Assembly (NCBI GenBank): GCA_937934645.1
Contig: CALGYZ010000005.1
Coordinates: 1 to 58,930, forward strand
From: an uncultured Bacillaceae bacterium
Lineage (GTDB): Bacteria; Bacillota; Bacilli; Bacillales; Caldibacillaceae
Length of the DNA: 58,930 nucleotides
Reading direction: 5' to 3'
Shown here: positions 24,616-34,500 of the stretch, piece after piece
Layout of the letters: every line of letters starts with the position of its first letter
How positions within the stretch are numbered: the stretch's first letter is position 1
Translations under genes and position numbers: made by a program
The notes under the pieces: model-generated
The model's database searches: none
The model's input: the letters and a program-made list of their open reading frames with translations, nothing else
What the model was told of the DNA's origin: nothing

Positions 24616-25238
24616 TATGCGAGCACCTCCTCTACTTCCTGAACGGCATCTTTCGTCATGATTAATTTATCATGACCGATCACATCTAGCACGTTCAACG
24701 TATTGGAGTTGACAACTTTAACTCCCGGAATGTTTCTTGCGGATAAAACGACATTTTCATCATTTCCGTTAATAACAATAAGAGCTTTTTTGTCAACTGA
24801 TAAGTTATTTAATACCGAAACAAAATCTTTTGTTTTCGGTTTTTCAAAAATTAATTGATCAAGCACAATCATTTCATTGTCCTGCACTTTTGTTGATAAT
24901 GCAGACTTCATTGCGAGACGGCGTACTTTCTTCGGTAATTTATATGCATAGCTTCTTGGAACGGGTCCAAAAACTACTCCTCCACCACGCCATTGCGGGG
25001 AACGGATTGATCCGTGACGGGCTCTTCCCGTACCTTTTTGTCTCCATGGTTTGCGGCCGCCGCCTCTTACTTCGGAACGGTTTTTTACTTTAGCAGTTCC
25101 TTGTCTTTGGGATGCACGCAAACTGATGATTACTTCTGACATAACGTGTTTGTTCGGCTCAATTCCGAAAACAGAATCATTAAGTTCGATTTCGCCTACT
25201 TGTTCTCCTGCCTGGTTATATACATTTACTTTAGGCAT
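24615..25238 (-). CDS. rplD: 50S ribosomal protein L4
   Basis: A 207-residue L4 with the extended tunnel loop (about 45-100; GGGRKPWRQKGTGRARHGS) that forms the tunnel constriction with L22. In E. coli L4 also represses the S10 operon; whether it does here cannot be seen. It is 26 bp after rplC. Confidence 0.97.
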   Translation of the reverse strand: MPKVNVYNQAGEQVGEIELNDSVFGIEPNKHVMSEVIISLRASQRQGTAKVKNRSEVRGGGRKPWRQKGTGRARHGSIRSPQWRGGGVVFGPVPRSYAYKLPKKVRRLAMKSALSTKVQDNEMIVLDQLIFEKPKTKDFVSVLNNLSVDKKALIVINGNDENVVLSARNIPGVKVVNSNTLNVLDVIGHDKLIMTKDAVQEVEEVLA

Positions 25239-25264
25239 TCCTTAGTCCTCCTTTCCTGCAGATA

Positions 25265-25894
25265 CTAGCGGGATTTAACCGCTGTTCTTATTTTTAAGTA
25301 CCCTTTTCTCGGACCCGGTACATTTCCTTTAATCAGAAGCAGATTTCTTTCCGTATCTACTTTAACAACTTCCAGGTTTTGAATGGTTACCTTTTCGCCA
25401 CCCATACGGCCTGGCAGTTTTTTGGATTTAAATACACGTGCCGGATCTACAGCACCCATTGAACCTGGTCCGCGATGATAACGGGATCCGTGTGACATTG
25501 GCCCACGTGCCTGTCCGTGACGTTTGATTGCACCTTGGAAACCTTTACCTTTCGAAATTCCCGTTACGTCAACTAAAGTGCCTTCTTCAAAAATATCAGC
25601 ACCAATTTCCTGCCCTACTTCATATTCATCTACATTTACATCTCTGATTTCAGCAATGAAGCGCTTAGGAGTTGTATTAGCCTTCTTTACATGGCCCAAC
25701 TCAGGTTTTTTGGCCAGGCGTTCGGGTTTTTCCCCGTAACCTAGTTGGACTGCATTATAACCGTCAATTTCAACGGTTTTCTTTTGTAAAACGACGTTTT
25801 TTGATACATCGACAACAGTTACCGGTATCAAGTCGCCGTTTTCAAGGAACATTTGAGTCATGCCGATTTTTCTTCCTAAGATTCCTTTTGTCAT
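25265..25894 (-). CDS. rplC: 50S ribosomal protein L3
   Basis: A 209-residue L3, one of the two 50S assembly initiators, with TKGILGRKIGMTQMF at the start and GQARGPMSHGSRYHRGPGS in the loop that points to the peptidyl transferase centre. The ATG at 25894 follows AGGAGGTGGAAAAG. An in-frame GTG three codons earlier is part of the ribosome-binding site. Confidence 0.97.
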   Translation of the reverse strand: MTKGILGRKIGMTQMFLENGDLIPVTVVDVSKNVVLQKKTVEIDGYNAVQLGYGEKPERLAKKPELGHVKKANTTPKRFIAEIRDVNVDEYEVGQEIGADIFEEGTLVDVTGISKGKGFQGAIKRHGQARGPMSHGSRYHRGPGSMGAVDPARVFKSKKLPGRMGGEKVTIQNLEVVKVDTERNLLLIKGNVPGPRKGYLKIRTAVKSR

Positions 25895-25919
25895 CTTTTC
25901 CACCTCCTAAAAAACCGGA

Positions 25920-26228
25920 TTATAATTTGATTTCAATATCAACACCTGACGGTAAATCCAATCTCATTAATGAATCTACTGTCTGCGGTGTCGGATTTAT
26001 AATGTCAATCAACCGTTTGTGAGTACGCATTTCAAATTGCTCACGGGAATCTTTGTATTTGTGTACCGCACGCAAAATCGTATACACACTTCTTTCTGTC
26101 GGGAGCGGGATCGGACCACTTACAGATGCTCCGGACCGTTTTGCTGTTTCAACAATTTTTTCTGCAGATTGATCTAAAATTCTGTGATCAAAAGCTTTTA
26201 AACGTATGCGAATTTTTTGTTTTGCCAT
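25920..26228 (-). CDS. rpsJ: 30S ribosomal protein S10 (NusE)
   Basis: A 102-residue S10 (AKQKIRIRLKAFDHRILDQS), a 30S head protein that also acts as NusE in antitermination with NusB. It is the first gene of the S10-spc-alpha superoperon. The ATG follows AAAGGAGGGAAAATA; longer in-frame readings run into the leader without ribosome-binding sites. Confidence 0.97.
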   Translation of the reverse strand: MAKQKIRIRLKAFDHRILDQSAEKIVETAKRSGASVSGPIPLPTERSVYTILRAVHKYKDSREQFEMRTHKRLIDIINPTPQTVDSLMRLDLPSGVDIEIKL

Positions 26229-26360
26229 TATTTTCCCTCCTTTTCGCCTAATCAAAGTAGACATACTCCGTGAAAATTTCCTGCACATCCGCCATGGCAA
26301 AGCGGCCGGGTGTGTCAGCAACCTTTCACTTCATCGCAATAAAAATAGTCAACGTCGACT
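26229..26360 (-). other. S10 operon leader (5' UTR)
   Basis: About 130 nt from the proximal promoter to rpsJ. Right after the -10 is a 7-bp hairpin AATAGTC...GACTATT followed by TTTATT. Further on, CACA/TGTG and CCGC/GCGG form a stem-loop around TTTGCCATG. No L4-binding element of the E. coli type is recognised. Confidence 0.45.
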
Positions 26361-26389
26361 ATTATACATAAAATATTTATATAAATCAA
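26361..26389 (-). promoter_or_regulatory. S10 operon promoter, proximal
   Basis: Minus strand: -35 TTGATT (26384-26389), 17-bp A/T-rich spacer, perfect -10 TATAAT (26361-26366). Confidence 0.85.
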
Positions 26390-26421
26390 TAGCAAAATAC
26401 TTTCCGGACACAGCCTTTATT

Positions 26422-26450
26422 ATTATACAAAGGCCGGCGGTTAAATTCAA
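26422..26450 (-). promoter_or_regulatory. S10 operon promoter, distal
   Basis: Minus strand: -35 TTGAAT (26445-26450), 17-bp spacer containing GCCGGC, perfect -10 TATAAT (26422-26427), 61 bp upstream of the proximal promoter. Confidence 0.75.
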
Positions 26451-26550
26451 TATTCGCCGGGCAATATATATCGAAAAATATTATTGTGATCTTTCGGATA
26501 TGTGAAATTTATGGTCCGGAAAACTACCTAGTATAATACTACCTTTCTAA

Positions 26551-26590
26551 AATAAAGAAAGGGCAGCTTAGAGGCTGCCCTTTCTTCAAA
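26551..26590 (-). terminator. terminator of tuf
   Basis: GAAAGGGCAGC / GCTGCCCTTTC, a perfect 11-bp stem with a 6-nt loop, followed on the minus strand by TTTATTTT. It separates the str cluster from the S10 operon. Confidence 0.92.
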
Positions 26591-26604
26591 TTGTGAGAAG
26601 CGAA

Positions 26605-27792
26605 TTACTCGATAATTTCAGAAACAGATCCTGCCCCTACTGTACGTCCACCTTCACGGATGGAGAATTTCGTACCTTCTTCAATAGCAACCGGGGTGAT
26701 CAATTCTACCGTCATTTCTACGTTGTCCCCAGGCATAACCATTTCTACGCCTTCAGGCAATGTAATAATTCCTGTTACGTCTGTTGTACGGAAGTAGAAT
26801 TGCGGACGGTAGTTTGAGAAGAATGGAGTATGACGTCCGCCCTCATCTTTCGTCAATACGTAAACTTGAGCTTTAAATTTCGTATGCGGTGTAATGGATC
26901 CCGGTTGTGCCAAAACTTGCCCGCGCACAACTTCTTCACGGGAAACACCACGGAGAAGGGCACCGATGTTATCTCCGGCAACTGCTTCGTCCAGCATTTT
27001 ACGGAACATTTCTACTCCAGTAACAGTTGTTTCTTTTGATTCGTCTGCAAGACCAACGATTTCTACTACGTCACCAACTTTTAATTTACCGCGTTCAACA
27101 CGTCCGGTTGCAACAGTTCCGCGTCCTGTGATGGAGAACACGTCTTCAACCGGCATCATAAACGGTTTGTCAGTTTCGCGCTCAGGAGTCGGAATGTATT
27201 CGTCAACAGCGTTCATCAGTTCAAGAATTTTTTCTTCCCATTCAGCTTCGCATTCAAGAGCTTGTAAAGCAGATCCTTTAATTACAGGAACATCGTCGCC
27301 AGGGAAGTCATATTCGGATAACAGATCACGAACTTCCATTTCAACAAGCTCTAACAGCTCTTCGTCGTCAACCATGTCACATTTGTTCAAGAATACTACG
27401 ATATACGGAACGCCTACTTGACGGGAAAGCAGGATGTGTTCACGAGTTTGCGGCATCGGTCCGTCAGCAGCAGATACTACAAGGATCGCACCGTCCATTT
27501 GAGCCGCACCAGTAATCATGTTTTTAACATAGTCAGCGTGTCCCGGGCAGTCAACGTGAGCATAGTGACGATTTTCAGTTTCATATTCTACGTGGGAAGT
27601 AGAAATTGTGATACCACGTTCTTTTTCTTCCGGCGCACCGTCGATTTGGTCATAATCGCGGGCTTCAGCTTGACCATGTTTGGCAAGAACCGTTGTAATA
27701 GCAGCCGTTAAAGTTGTTTTACCGTGGTCAACGTGTCCGATTGTACCAATATTCACGTGTGGTTTAGAACGTTCGAATTTTTCTTTAGCCAT
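26605..27792 (-). CDS. tuf: elongation factor Tu
   Basis: A 395-residue EF-Tu that carries aminoacyl-tRNA to the ribosome. GTPase motifs: GHVDHGKTTL (G1), DCPGHADY (G3), NKCD (G4), SAL (G5); domains 2 and 3 are complete. It lies 127 bp after fusA. That gap holds a 13-bp hairpin and a possible own promoter, which would fit the high EF-Tu level. A strong terminator follows. Confidence 0.98.
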   Translation of the reverse strand: MAKEKFERSKPHVNIGTIGHVDHGKTTLTAAITTVLAKHGQAEARDYDQIDGAPEEKERGITISTSHVEYETENRHYAHVDCPGHADYVKNMITGAAQMDGAILVVSAADGPMPQTREHILLSRQVGVPYIVVFLNKCDMVDDEELLELVEMEVRDLLSEYDFPGDDVPVIKGSALQALECEAEWEEKILELMNAVDEYIPTPERETDKPFMMPVEDVFSITGRGTVATGRVERGKLKVGDVVEIVGLADESKETTVTGVEMFRKMLDEAVAGDNIGALLRGVSREEVVRGQVLAQPGSITPHTKFKAQVYVLTKDEGGRHTPFFSNYRPQFYFRTTDVTGIITLPEGVEMVMPGDNVEMTVELITPVAIEEGTKFSIREGGRTVGAGSVSEIIE

Positions 27793-27826
27793 TAGGATAT
27801 ATCCTCCTTTAATTTCAATTTTAAAT

Positions 27827-27857
27827 AATATATTTATGTAGTTTTGGAAATGGTCAA
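27827..27857 (-). promoter_or_regulatory. possible tuf promoter
   Basis: Minus strand: -35 TTGACC (27852-27857), 19-bp spacer, -10 TATATT (27827-27832). Both hexamers match 5 of 6, but the spacer is long. The -35 lies in the loop of the intergenic hairpin. Confidence 0.35.
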
Positions 27858-27871
27858 GCCACTTCCAAAAC
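27841..27871 (-). other. hairpin between fusA and tuf
   Basis: Minus-strand RNA: GUUUUGGAAGUGG pairs with CCAUUUCCAAAAC across a 5-nt loop (CUUGA), 13 pairs including one G-U. The G-U forms only in the minus-strand RNA (it would be A-C in the other), which fits a role in this transcript. There is no U-tract, so processing, stability or pausing is likelier than termination. Confidence 0.55.
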
Positions 27872-27919
27872 TTTTAAACCTTCAATAGTAGTTATACAGG
27901 ATTCAGTATTTAAAATCAA

Positions 27920-29998
27920 TTATTCACCCGTACTTTTTTTGATAATTTCATCGGCAATGTTCTTCGGTACTTCTTCAAAGTGATCCATTACCATTGTAAA
28001 CGTTCCACGACCTTGGGTGTTAGAACGCAACGAAGTAGCATAACCGAACATTTCAGCCAATGGTACCATCGCACGTACAACTTGTGCATTTCCACGGGCT
28101 TCCATACCTTCCACGCGGCCGCGGCGTGAAGTAATATCACCCATGATATCGCCCAGATATTCTTCAGGGATGGTAACTTCTACTTTCATGATCGGTTCAA
28201 GCAATACAGGCTCGCATTTTTCAGCTGCATTTCTTAAAGCCAGGGATGCAGCAATTTTAAAGGCCATTTCACTTGAGTCTACATCGTGGTATGATCCATC
28301 GTATAGTTTGGCCTTAATATCAACGAGCGGATAACCGGCGAGTACACCGTTCTGCATTGCATCTTCAAGTCCTGCCTGAACAGCCGGGATGTATTCTTTA
28401 GGTACTACACCACCGACAATTGCATTTTCAAACTCGAAACCTGCACCGCGCTCGTTCGGCGTGAATTCAATCCAAACGTGACCGTATTGTCCACGTCCAC
28501 CGGATTGACGGATAAACTTACCTTCAACTTTCGCAGACTTTTTGAAAGTTTCGCGGTAAGCAACTTGCGGTTTACCAACATTTGCATCCACTTTGAACTC
28601 GCGTTTCAGGCGGTCAACAATAACATCCAGGTGAAGTTCACCCATACCTTCAATGATGGTTTGGCCGGTTTCCTGGTCTGTATGTGCTCGGAACGTCGGG
28701 TCTTCTTCCTGCAATTTTTGCAGAGCTGTTCCCATTTTATCCTGGTCAGCTTTTGATTTCGGCTCAATTGCTACTGAAATAACCGGTTCAGGGAATTCCA
28801 TAGACTCTAAAATAACTTTGTTCTTTTCATCGCACAGCGTATCACCGGTTCCAGTATCTTTCAGTCCGACTGCTGCGGCAATGTCACCGGCGTATACAGT
28901 CGAAATTTCTTCACGGTGATTGGCGTGCATTTGCAGAATACGGCCGATCCGTTCTTTTTTACCTTTTGTCGTGTTAAAGACATATGAACCGGAGTTCAAT
29001 GTTCCTGAGTAAACACGGAAGAAAGTCAATTTACCGACATAAGGGTCAGTCATTACTTTAAACGCAAGCGCTGAGAACGGTGCATCATCGCTTGACGGAC
29101 GTGTAACTTCTTCTTCCGTTTCAGGATCGATACCTTTAATATCCGGAACATCAACCGGTGCTGGCAGATAGTCTACAACAGCGTCGAGCACGAGCTGGAC
29201 ACCTTTGTTTTTAAACGCTGATCCGCACAGAACAGGGTAAAATTCAACGTTGATGGTCGCTCTGCGGATTGCAGCTTTCAAGTCATCAACGGTAATTTCT
29301 TCCCCTTCCAGATATTGCATCATCAGCTCTTCATCGACATCTGCAACGGCTTCGATCAATTTGTTGCGGTATTCTTCCGCTTGTTCTTTATATTCATCCG
29401 GTATTTCCGATGCTTCCGGATCGGTTCCGAGTTCATCTTTGTAGTAGTAAGCTTTCATTTCTACTAAATCAATCATACCGGTGAACTGGTCTTCAGCACC
29501 GATCGGCAGTTGAATCGGATGCGCATTTGCCTGCAGACGGTCATGCAGCGTGCTTACGGCATACAGGAAATCCGCTCCGATCTTGTCCATCTTGTTTACA
29601 AATACAATTCTCGGAACCCCGTATGTTGTTGCCTGTCTCCACACAGTCTCAGTTTGCGGCTCAACACCTGATTGAGCGTCAAGTACAGTAATCGCACCAT
29701 CAAGCACACGTAAAGAACGTTCAACTTCAACCGTGAAGTCGACGTGTCCCGGAGTGTCTATGATATTAATACGATGGCCTTTCCATTGGGCTGTGGTGGC
29801 GGCAGAAGTGATCGTGATTCCACGTTCTTGTTCCTGCTCCATCCAGTCCATTTGGGAAGCACCTTCGTGTGTTTCACCAACTTTATGGATACGGCCTGTA
29901 TAGAAAAGGATGCGTTCAGTTGTTGTTGTTTTACCAGCGTCAATGTGAGCCATGACTCCTATGTTACGGGTATTTTCTAAGGAGAACTCTCTTGGCAT
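27920..29998 (-). CDS. fusA: elongation factor G
   Basis: A 692-residue EF-G that drives ribosomal translocation and, with RRF, recycling. GTPase motifs AHIDAGKTTTTERILFYTGR (G1), DTPGHVDF (G3), NKMDK (G4), then domains II-V, with SGGRGQYGHV in domain IV. It lies 78 bp after rpsG in the str cluster. Confidence 0.98.
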   Translation of the reverse strand: MPREFSLENTRNIGVMAHIDAGKTTTTERILFYTGRIHKVGETHEGASQMDWMEQEQERGITITSAATTAQWKGHRINIIDTPGHVDFTVEVERSLRVLDGAITVLDAQSGVEPQTETVWRQATTYGVPRIVFVNKMDKIGADFLYAVSTLHDRLQANAHPIQLPIGAEDQFTGMIDLVEMKAYYYKDELGTDPEASEIPDEYKEQAEEYRNKLIEAVADVDEELMMQYLEGEEITVDDLKAAIRRATINVEFYPVLCGSAFKNKGVQLVLDAVVDYLPAPVDVPDIKGIDPETEEEVTRPSSDDAPFSALAFKVMTDPYVGKLTFFRVYSGTLNSGSYVFNTTKGKKERIGRILQMHANHREEISTVYAGDIAAAVGLKDTGTGDTLCDEKNKVILESMEFPEPVISVAIEPKSKADQDKMGTALQKLQEEDPTFRAHTDQETGQTIIEGMGELHLDVIVDRLKREFKVDANVGKPQVAYRETFKKSAKVEGKFIRQSGGRGQYGHVWIEFTPNERGAGFEFENAIVGGVVPKEYIPAVQAGLEDAMQNGVLAGYPLVDIKAKLYDGSYHDVDSSEMAFKIAASLALRNAAEKCEPVLLEPIMKVEVTIPEEYLGDIMGDITSRRGRVEGMEARGNAQVVRAMVPLAEMFGYATSLRSNTQGRGTFTMVMDHFEEVPKNIADEIIKKSTGE

Positions 29999-30076
29999 CC
30001 CTATTTCTCCTTCCTTATAAGATTTATTTTACGTTAGTAGAGGCACAAAGGCATAAACCCATTATGAAAACGGATT

Positions 30077-30547
30077 TTACCAGCGATAATGTGCAAATGC
30101 CTTGTTTGCCTCTGCCATTTTATGTGTTTCTTCACGTTTTCTCACAGCGGCGCCTGTATTGTTTGCAGCATCAATGATTTCGTTAGCCAGACGCTCTTCC
30201 ATTGTTTTTTCACCGCGCAGACGGGCATACTGCACTAACCAGCGCAGACCCAAAGTTACACGGCGTTCAGGCCGGACTTCCATCGGTACCTGGTAGTTGG
30301 CACCACCTACACGACGTGCACGGACTTCCAGTAGCGGCATCACATTTTTCAATGCCTGTTCAAAAACTTCCATCGGATCCTTGCCTGTGCGTTCACGTAC
30401 GATATCAAATGCTGTGTATAAAATCTTTTGTGCCTTGCCTTTTTTCCCGTCGATCATAATTTTATTGATAAGACGGGTCACCAGTTTGGAATTATAGATC
30501 GGATCCGGCATAACGTCTCTTTTTGGTACAGGACCTTTTCGCGGCAT
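30077..30547 (-). CDS. rpsG: 30S ribosomal protein S7
   Basis: A 156-residue S7 (PRKGPVPKRDVMPDPIYNSK), the main assembly initiator of the 30S head, near the E site. The ATG follows AAAGGGGGAAATAAC; a codon six triplets upstream overlaps this site and was rejected. It is 53 bp after rpsL. Confidence 0.97.
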   Translation of the reverse strand: MPRKGPVPKRDVMPDPIYNSKLVTRLINKIMIDGKKGKAQKILYTAFDIVRERTGKDPMEVFEQALKNVMPLLEVRARRVGGANYQVPMEVRPERRVTLGLRWLVQYARLRGEKTMEERLANEIIDAANNTGAAVRKREETHKMAEANKAFAHYRW

Positions 30548-30600
30548 GTTATTTCCCCCTTTCAAACATTATGGTGTCTGACAGTTTTTCTCATACCGTA

Positions 30601-31020
30601 TTACTTATTTTCTTTCGGTTTTTTCGTGCCGTATTTGGAGCGGCCTTGTTTACGGTTTTCGACTCCTGCAGTATCGAGTGCACCGCGTACAATATGATAA
30701 CGTACCCCCGGCAAGTCTTTAACACGTCCTCCGCGGATCAACACAACACTGTGCTCTTGGAGGTTATGTCCGATTCCCGGAATATAAGCAGTAACTTCAA
30801 TTCCGTTTGTCAAGCGGACACGGGCGTACTTACGCAGAGCAGAGTTCGGTTTTTTCGGTGTCATTGTACCGACACGTGTACAAACTCCCCGTTTTTGTGG
30901 AGACGCAACGTTTGTCAAAGATTTCTTAAAGCTGTTGTAACCATAGTTCAATGCCGGTGATTTTGATTTTTCCTTAACCCTTTTTCTCGGTTTGCGTACT
31001 AACTGGTTAATTGTAGGCAT
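30601..31020 (-). CDS. rpsL: 30S ribosomal protein S12
   Basis: A 139-residue S12 in the decoding centre. Lys at 56 in TMTPKKPNSALRK and the later RGGRVKDLPGVRYH are the usual streptomycin-sensitive sequences, so no resistance change is seen. It is 93 bp after rplGB. Confidence 0.97.
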   Translation of the reverse strand: MPTINQLVRKPRKRVKEKSKSPALNYGYNSFKKSLTNVASPQKRGVCTRVGTMTPKKPNSALRKYARVRLTNGIEVTAYIPGIGHNLQEHSVVLIRGGRVKDLPGVRYHIVRGALDTAGVENRKQGRSKYGTKKPKENK

Positions 31021-31113
31021 GTTTTTTCCTCCCTTCTCACAATATTCCTAAGCCCACACATCCAGGCGGTTCATAATAAGGCAAAAAATAAACGAGCAGC
31101 CGTCTGGAATCAT

Positions 31114-31362
31114 TCAGTCCAAAATTGTCACAGCTGCTGCCCGGACTTCTATGCCGCTTGCTTCACCGAGTTTTTTCATGGAGTCAACATATTCTGTTTG
31201 CACTCCGTGTTCTTCCGCCAACTCAGTGATTTCTGACACAATTTTCGTATCGGCATCACGGGCAATGACTACTGTGCGGGCTGCACCCGACTTAATCGCT
31301 TTTATCGTTTGTTTTGTGCCTATTTTTAAATTTTTAGCCTGTTTTACTTTTTCATAAGACAT
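31114..31362 (-). CDS. rplGB: L7Ae-family kink-turn RNA-binding protein
   Basis: An 82-residue YbxF/L7Ae-like protein, with KIGTKQTIKAIKSGAARTVVIARDAD, the fold that binds kink-turn RNA. In B. subtilis YbxF binds k-turns and associates with ribosomes, but its exact role is not settled. It heads the str cluster behind a strong promoter. Here as in relatives it lies between rpoC and rpsL. ATG after TTTGGAGGATCACC. Confidence 0.93.
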   Translation of the reverse strand: MSYEKVKQAKNLKIGTKQTIKAIKSGAARTVVIARDADTKIVSEITELAEEHGVQTEYVDSMKKLGEASGIEVRAAAVTILD

Positions 31363-31410
31363 GGTGATCCTCCAAAGTAACAGGTTTGCTAAATCAGGAG
31401 TACCTTTAGT

Positions 31411-31439
31411 ATCTTAGCACCTCTATTTTTAAAAGTCAA
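31411..31439 (-). promoter_or_regulatory. str cluster promoter (rplGB-rpsL-rpsG-fusA)
   Basis: Minus strand: -35 TTGACT (31434-31439), 17-bp spacer, -10 TAAGAT (31411-31416), about 49 bp before rplGB. Confidence 0.85.
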
Positions 31440-31474
31440 TAATCATAAATATATTTTCTGATTTAAACATTTAA

Positions 31475-31519
31475 CAGCGTGTTCAACCCCCGGAATAAAC
31501 CTCCGGGGCTGAACGGCTG
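31475..31519 (-). terminator. terminator-like hairpin after rpoC
   Basis: Three stacked stems, CAGC/GCTG, GTTCA/TGAAC and CCCCGGA/TCCGGGG, close a 7-nt loop a few bases after the rpoC stop. The following minus-strand bases (TTAAATGTTTAAAT) form only a poor U-tract, so it may terminate only partly. Confidence 0.6.
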
Positions 31520-31532
31520 TTTCGAAAGATTT

Positions 31533-34500
31533 TTATTCGGTCGTTACCGGCTCTTCTTCTTTTACTTTTTTGTAACCCATCTTCCGGTACCTGGTCATTC
31601 CTGTACCGGCAGGAACAAGTTTTCCGATGATCACATTCTCTTTCAGGCCGAGCAGTTCATCCTGCTTTCCTTTGATGGCTGCATCTGTAAGAACCCTTGT
31701 TGTTTCCTGGAAGGAAGCAGCCGATAAGAACGACTCTGTTTCCAAAGATGCTTTTGTAATACCGAGAAGAACAGGTTTTCCTGTCGCCGGTACTTTTCCT
31801 TCGCGCAATGCTTTTTCATTTGCTTCGGTAAATTGATGGATATCCATTAATGTTCCCGGAAGGACATCCGTATCACCGGAGTCAATAATCCGTACTTTTC
31901 TCAACATTTGCCGGACCATTACTTCAATATGTTTGTCGCCGATTTCAACACCCTGCATTCTGTACACACGCTGAACCTCATGCAGCAGGTATTGTTGGAC
32001 AGTTGTCACATCCGTTACCTTTAACAGTTCTTTCGGGTCGATTGAACCTTCTGTCAGCTCCTGTCCCCGTTTCACCTTGTCACCTACGGATACTTTCAGT
32101 CTTGCCGTATACGGGGCATTGTATGTTTTCGTTTCAACTTCACCCGAAACAACGATTTCGTGCTGACGGTCTTTACCTTCACCGATTGACGTTACTTCAC
32201 CGTCAATTTCGGAAATAACGGCCTGTCCTTTAGGATTACGCGCTTCGAAAAGTTCCTGAACCCGCGGGAGACCCTGGGTAATGTCATCTCCGGCAACACC
32301 GCCCGTATGGAACGTTCTCATTGTCAATTGCGTTCCGGGCTCACCGATCGATTGAGCGGCGATAATACCGACCGCTTCACCGACTTCAACTTCTTCACCC
32401 GTTGCCAGGTTCACGCCGTAACATTTCTTACAAACACCGTGTTTTGTATTGCATGTAAATGCAGAGCGGATCCATACGGACTCTATTCCCGCTTCAACAA
32501 TTTTCCTTGCTTTATCTTCCGTAATTAATTCGTTCGGTTTAACAATCACTTCGCCCGTTTCAGGATGTTTGACCGTTTTTCTGGAGTAACGTCCGACTAA
32601 ACGTTCCTCCAGCGGTTCGATAACTTCCGCACCGTCCATAATGGCAGAAATGCGGATTCCCCGGTCCGTACCGCAATCTTCTTCGCGGATGATCACATCC
32701 TGCGCAACATCGACAAGACGTCTTGTCAAATAACCGGAGTCGGCTGTTTTCAAGGCTGTGTCAGCCAGACCTTTACGGGCTCCGTGTGTGGAGATAAAGT
32801 ACTCTTGTACTGTTAGTCCTTCACGGAAGCTCGATTTAATCGGCAACTCAATAATCCGTCCGGCCGGGTTAGCCATCAGGCCGCGCATTCCGGCGAGCTG
32901 TGTAAAGTTGGACGGGTTACCCCGGGCTCCGGAGTCACTCATCATAAAGATCGGGTTGAAACGATCCAGTGACTTCATCAGTTTTTCCTGAATGACATCT
33001 TTCGCCGAGCTCCATATGGAGATTACCCGGTCGTAACGCTCTTCTTCAGTAATTAATCCTCTTCTGAATTGTTTTTGGACATTATCAACTTTCTTCTGGG
33101 CCTCATCCAAAATTTCATATTTTTGCGGAAGAACGGTAATGTCAGCAATACTGATCGTAATTCCGCCTTTTGTAGAATATTTAAACCCTAAATCTTTCAG
33201 TTTATCAAGCATTTTTGATGTTTCCGTAATTTTATAACGTTTAAACACCTGGGCGATGATTTTCCCTAAATAGCCCTTCTTGAACGGCGGAACCAATTCT
33301 CTTGATTCTAACACTTCTTTTACATTTTCTGTCGGTTCAATGAAATATTTATCCGGAGTCCTGTCTTCAAGGTTTGTTGTTGTCGGTTCATTTATATACG
33401 GGAAAGACTTCGGCAATATTTCATTGAAAATCAATTTTCCAATCGTGGTCAGCAAGAGCATTTTGTTTTGTCTTTCCGTAAATGTCGGGTTTTCTAATGA
33501 TCCCGCATGAACAGCAACCCGCGTATGCAAGTGGACATAACCGTTCTGGTAAGCAAGTAGCGCTTCTTCTCGGTCCTTGAAGACCATTCCTTCACCGATT
33601 GCGCCTTTACGCTCCATTGTTAAATAGTAGTTGCCGAGAACCATGTCTTGGGACGGTGTTACAACAGGCTTTCCGTCTTTCGGGTTCAAGATGTTTTGTG
33701 CCGCAAGCATTAATATACGTGCTTCCGCCTGGGCTTCCGCGGACAATGGCACGTGGACAGCCATCTGGTCACCGTCAAAGTCAGCGTTGTATGCCGTACA
33801 TACCAGCGGATGCAGCTGGATTGCCCTTCCTTCAACCAACTTCGGTTCAAAGGCCTGGATACCGAGTCTGTGCAAAGTAGGTGCCCGGTTTAACAGTACA
33901 GGGTGCTCTTTAATAACATCCTCCAGAACATCCCATATTTCAGGATGGAGGCGTTCAATTTTACGCTTGGCCGATTTAATGTTATGGGCAAGGCCCCTGT
34001 CTACGAGCTCTTTCATTACGAAAGGCTTAAACAGTTCGATTGCCATTTCCTTTGGCAAGCCGCATTGATACATTTTCAGGCTCGGACCGACAACGATTAC
34101 CGAACGGCCGGAATAGTCAACACGTTTTCCTAACAGGTTTTGACGAAAACGGCCTTGCTTTCCTTTCAGCATATGGGACAGTGATTTCAGCGGGCGGTTT
34201 CCCGGTCCCGTTACAGGTCTTCCCCTGCGGCCATTGTCAATTAAAGCGTCGACCGCTTCCTGAAGCATACGTTTTTCGTTTTGCACGATAATGCTCGGAG
34301 CACCTAAATCCAATAAGCGTTTAAGCCGGTTGTTACGGTTAATCACACGGCGGTACAGATCGTTTAAGTCTGAGGTCGCAAAACGTCCGCCGTCCAACTG
34401 AACCATCGGACGCAATTCAGGAGGAATTACCGGCAGTACATCCAAAATCATCCATGACGGATCGTTTCCTGAACTGCGGAACGCCTCGATTACTTCCAAT

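Noticed and set aside
26894..27421. 175-codon open frame on the plus strand inside tuf
   Set aside because: It is antisense to conserved tuf, extremely Ser/Thr-rich, without a ribosome-binding site. This is a typical mirror of the coding strand.
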